DNA from: Gonapodya prolifera JEL478
Lineage: Eukaryota > Monoblepharomycota > Monoblepharidomycetes > Monoblepharidales > Gonapodyaceae
Assembly: GCA_001574975.1 (NCBI GenBank)
Contig: KQ965742.1
Coordinates: forward strand, 5,696-69,695
Direction of reading: 5' to 3'
Length of the DNA: 64,000 nucleotides
The notes beneath the pieces are model-generated. The model was given only the letters and a program-made list of their open reading frames with translations, ran no database searches and was not told where the DNA came from. This document shows positions 60,604-64,000 of the stretch, in pieces (the first letter of the stretch is position 1; every line of letters starts with the position of its first letter). The translations under genes and the position numbers were made by a program.

Positions 60604-62872
60604 TCATCCCCGTCCCAAATTCGCACCCACAAGTTCCCCAGGCGTCATGGGTCCCACTGTGACGTCTCGAACGCAAAGAGGACACGTTTTGTTGTGCCGA
60701 AGCCACTCCGCGACACACTGGGAAGCGTTTACAAAATTGAGTGTCTCGACGCATCGTGCTCAACCAGAAGCATGCTCACCTCGGTATGGAAATGATGTCC
60801 GCACCAAAGCCTCTTGAGCACTTCGCCGTCCTCATACGCCATGAGACAAATGACGCACACCGCGTCGTCATCGTCCAGGTACACTGTCGGGCGGGGTGGA
60901 AGGGGCAGCAAGCCTGCCCTGCGGAGAGCCGATGGGATAGAAGGAACGGCACGCGCAATGGACGGTGCGGCAACCGATTGCACCGATGGGTTTGGGTTGC
61001 TCGTCGAGGGTGGGGGGTTGGGACGAGTGGACGACACGGACGATCGTGCATCGCTTGGGACGGGGGAGTTCGAATTGAGAGCACCGCTTGACATGGCAGG
61101 AGGCTCCAAGGGCATCTCCACGTCCTGTAGCAGGTGTTCCAAACTCCCCGACGCTCTCGATTTGACTGAGGGCGTTCCTGGCGGGTGGAGCGCGCCGTCG
61201 CTGCCACGAGACGACTCCCGCGAGTGAGAAATGGAGCGGTGCGCGTTCGAGGAAGAAGCGGGAGCAGGGAGCTCGGGGGGAGACAACAGCCCCTTGCTCG
61301 TGCTCGCGTCACTAGCCGCGGCCCCCGCGTTGGATTCCAATCGCGCCTCGCCGACGCCCGACTGTTCAATCTTCAATTCCATGCCTCGCTGCGGCTGCGG
61401 CTGCTCCTCCACTCGTGGCCCGTGGTCGCCTGGTGGTCGTGATGCGGCCCTCCGGTACCGCACCTCGGGCAGTTTCTTGATGACGTCCTCGCCGGCGCCC
61501 ATCCCCCCCAAGCCGGGCCCAAGAGGCGTAGAGAGGCGCAGGGTGCGCATGAGGAGGAGAACGCAGGGGAGGCAGAATATGATGGACGCTGGGGTCCACG
61601 ACAACAGGGGGTGGGTGAAGGGTTCCGACTTGATTCGTTGTTCGAGTGAGACTTACCGCACACACCGATGGGAACGCCCACGACAATCCAGCCCCAAATG
61701 ACCCACGAGAAGCCTGTCCAATAAAGCGTGGGCGCCGTGACGCGGCACGTCCTGCTCCCAAACACCCAGAAGTTGGCCGCGAGGAACAGCACGGTGGACA
61801 GCAGGTCCAGAAACGACTTGAGGCGGTCCACGACGGGAGACCAGTCGTGCGGTTGCGGACCTGCGGCGGCCACGGCAGCACCGGCGATAGGGAGCACACC
61901 GTCCGGGAGGCCCATTTCGGCATGGGAAAGATTGCCGCCGCCCCCGGGTTCCTCGGCGCTGTCCTGCAGACCCCGCCTGGCGCCTCGCACGGCCGCTTCG
62001 GCAACGCCCTGAGGCCCCACGGCGACTGGTCTCGGTATCGAAGGGCCCTCGCGAACAGCAGTAGCACCGCCTTGACGACCGGGAGAGACGCGGCGGGGTC
62101 GTGGGTGGAGGTGTTGGTATATCACGAGCGGGACGGAAAGAGCCACGCGGGTGGCGTAGAGGGCGATGAAGAGGCGGAGGGGTTGGTCGCACGGCTGGGA
62201 GGCGGTGAGGATCAAGGTCACGATGGAGATGACAATCTGGAGTGGAGTGGAGGACGGGGTTGGGGTTGTGTACCGTGATTGGACCTCGAACCTCGAACGT
62301 CGCTTTGCGCACGAACGCCAACGCAAAACGCAACGCACCTGCGCAATCATGATGACGACGGAGCAAGCAAGCATAACGCGCGACGCCCGAGATATGTTGT
62401 TGAAGTTGCCGAAGAAGAAGGAGAAGTAGTTCATTCTGACGGTGGCAGCTCTGGGTGTGGACTGGAGGAGGCCCGCTGCTTGCGACTGCACTAATGCTCC
62501 AGCTCCAGCTCCAGCTCCAGAGCCGCCCTGTAAATCCTGTGAAATCTGCCCCTGTGAGTCCGCTTGGATACTCGGCAACGCGCTCTGCGAGTACCGTGTT
62601 TCTGCTCCAAATCCACGTTCGACACTGGAGTAAGCAGTGGGAGCGAGCTGATGTGGGGTCGAGGAAGGGGGAGCAGCAAAGCGTGGCGACAAGGGCGGTG
62701 CCATGGTTGTCCGTGTGGCAGAAACCGCCGTGGCTGCGAGAGCCGAACGAGGGAGTCGGCTCTCATTTACGATACGACCCCCATCATTGAGAGACCCCAC
62801 GAGCTCCCTCCCGTCCCCTCGACGATCGGACGTTGCGTGTCCCGAAGAGGATGGTAATGGTGCGAAGGACAT
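60604..62872 (-). CDS. Multi-pass membrane RING-H2 E3 ubiquitin ligase
   Basis: A Ser/Pro-rich cytosolic N-terminus leads into helices NYFSFFFGNFNN..MLACSVVIMIAQ, LQIVISIVTLILTA, LRLFIALYATRVALSVPLVI, LLSTVLFLAANFWVFGSRTC, LYWTGFSWVIWGWIVVGVPI and IIFCLPCVLLLMRTLRL. GEDVIKKLPEVRYR follows, then a Ser/Pro-rich linker and a C-terminal RING-H2: DAVCVICLMAYEDGEVLKRL, CGHHFHTE, and after an intron CVAEWLRHNKTCPLCVRDV, stop at 60604. Zinc ligands follow the C3H2C3 order. The YW..IxGIxxG and INxLPxYR-like features match the plant/fungal At1g12760-type membrane RING family. ATG 62872 (MSFAPLPSSSGH) is the first in-frame ATG; the frame stays open to about 63130, so an upstream exon may exist. A (GCTCCA)4 repeat at 62496-62519 encodes a Gly-Ala run. 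Confidence 0.85.
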
Positions 62873-63438
62873 TTTCCTGCTCGTGCTCTTGCTGTTGAGC
62901 GTGGACGGAGCTTTTTGGGTCGTTGGTGATGGGGGCGGGCCTAACACGTCAGCCCGGAAATCGTCGGTGAGCGATAAGCGGTAGCCGAGGTCGCGATGGT
63001 CGCGTGCGTCGCTGTGTAGTACGAATGGATACTGGGGTGTAAAGGGGACGTCGGCTAATGGTTGGACCACTCGGCTGCGGGCACTGTGAGGACCGTCGTC
63101 ATTTGCAGTGCTTCCCCACTCTAGCTTCACCCAACTCTTTCAATCAGCACTTTCGATTACCTTCAGCGCTCTTGTATGAATATTGAGACAAAATATTTCG
63201 ATTCCATATAGAGTTCTTCTTGAGAACGAAGATGAACGCATATGAACAAATTGAAAGTATGAATATTTTGCAAACACTAGCTGAGTCGCCTGCTATTCAT
63301 TTTCTCGTCCTCATTGTGCCTGCAACCGTGGCGGATGACTGACTCGGCTAATCTCTGACCGACCAATCGCTCTCGTCTTCCACACTCCAGACATTCGGCT
63401 CACGTCCGACATCCCACGCTCAGCACGCAAAACGCACG
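62873..63438. promoter_or_regulatory. Divergent upstream region of the RING ligase and TrpB2 genes
   Basis: Both genes start outward from here. The part 62873-63130 is open in the RING frame and may be coding; 63131-63438 is AT-richer and probably promoter. No specific site recognised. Confidence 0.35.
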
Positions 63439-64000
63439 ATGGCAGACGACGGCGTCACCGTGAAATACTTTCTGCCCGAGTCCGAGCTGCCAAAGGCCTG
63501 GTACAACATTCAGGTGCTGGAAGACTCTCCCGATTGCGTTCCCCGCTATCTGCTCACACCCAAGTCCACTGCAGGCCGATCTGCCTCAACCACTCCCGCC
63601 TATCCTCCACCCTGGCACAAAGCAGCCAATCACGCCTGATGACTTGGCCCCGTTGTTCCCCATGGAAGTGCGGTCGCGCAGCGCAATTTCACGATATTTT
63701 CCTGACCATACTCACGACACCTTGTTTCTCAGCTCATCAAGCAAGAGGTGTCCACCGAGCGATACATGTGATTGCATTCCGCTGTTTCCACACGGCTTCT
63801 TCCCGTGCCACTGACTCCACATTCGCCACAGTGAAATCCCAGAGGAAGTCCGAGAGATCTACCGCCGCTGGAGACCATCGCCCCTGTACCGTGCCCGCGC
63901 GCTCGAGAAAGCCCTTGGGACGCCTGCCAAAGTGGGTCCAAAGCACATACTGAGAGAGGTTCGGAGTTGCGAAGCAAGGAGAGACCGAGCACCGAGGCCT
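63439..64000 (+). CDS. Tryptophan synthase beta chain, TrpB2 type (5' part, cut by window edge)
   Basis: PLP enzyme making tryptophan from indole and serine. Four exons are visible: 63439-63513 ([25 protein letters not shown]), 63575-63667 ([30 protein letters not shown]), 63733-63767 ([11 protein letters not shown]) and 63832-63931 ([30 protein letters not shown]). All junctions keep phase (0, 0, 2, 0), and a GTGGGT donor at 63932 opens the next intron. LPxxWYNIxADLP, PEDLAPLFP-like and the RPSPLYRA sequences are typical of TrpB2, the second TrpB class of archaea, bacteria and plants, and differ from the beta half of fungal TRP5. The PLP-binding Lys and the catalytic core lie beyond the window. 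Confidence 0.88.

Noticed and set aside
62873-63130. Start of the RING ligase at 63130
   Set aside because: The first codon there is GTG. The first in-frame ATG is at 62872; the upstream part may be 5' UTR, intron or a further exon.

Overview
The window is nuclear DNA of an intron-rich eukaryote. I infer a fungus, most likely a zoosporic (flagellated, chytrid-like) one. Nearly every gene is broken by short introns, typically 40-110 nt with GTGAGT/GTGCGT-type donors and AG acceptors. Core eukaryotic genes are unmistakable once the exons are joined: ATG7, CNOT2/Not2, TBP, SMC3, NOP56, MAD1, SPC24 and a TMEM14-family protein. Fungal flavour comes from an alcohol-acetyltransferase-like protein, sugar-porter and Fmp42-like MFS transporters and a GRAM-VASt lipid-transfer protein. 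A CCDC81-type protein, from a family otherwise tied to centrosomes and cilia, points to a flagellum-bearing lineage. No rRNA, tRNA, CRISPR array or intact transposon was recognised.

Layout. 0.5-3.7 kb: GRAM-VASt membrane protein (-). 4.3-5.2 kb: TMEM14 (-). 6.7-7.7 kb: broken trypsin-like protease (-). 8.5-9.3 kb: hypothetical ORF with an internal duplication. 10.0-12.8 kb: ATG7 (+), converging on CNOT2 (13.2-~16 kb, -). 16.9-19.4 kb: sugar-porter MFS (-). 20.2-20.9 kb: small unknown gene (-). 21.7-23.0 kb SPC24 (-) and 23.5-26.6 kb MAD1 (+) form a head-to-head kinetochore/checkpoint pair. 26.6-32.3 kb: gene-poor, with one tentative gene and the relic of a DEAH-box helicase. 32.3-33.5 kb: TBP (-). 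33.7-38.8 kb: cohesin SMC3 (-). 38.9-41.5 kb: phytochelatin synthase (-). 41.7-43.6 kb: NOP56 (-). 44.0-46.7 kb: CCDC81-like (+). 46.9-48.4 kb: iron-type superoxide dismutase (-). 48.7-50.4 kb: tail-anchored coiled-coil protein with a BICD-like CC1 box (+). 51.8-52.5 kb: small membrane protein (+). 52.7-54.3 kb: acyltransferase (-). 54.6-57.4 kb: two single-pass membrane proteins, one His-rich with PPxY motifs and one Met-rich (-). 58.3-60.3 kb: Fmp42/SLC43-like MFS (+). 60.6-63.1 kb: multi-pass RING-H2 E3 ligase (-). 63.4 kb to the edge: the 5' part of a TrpB2-type tryptophan synthase beta chain (+).

The genes do not form operons. The notable theme is that several look bacterial- or plant-like yet carry spliceosomal introns (iron SOD, phytochelatin synthase, TrpB2). 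There is also a loose concentration of metal and oxidative-stress functions: PCS, FeSOD, and His-rich and Met-rich membrane proteins. The best candidates for undescribed biology are the tail-anchored CC1-box protein and the fungal CCDC81 protein. Exon borders were placed by eye from splice signals, reading phase and family alignment from memory; no database search was run.
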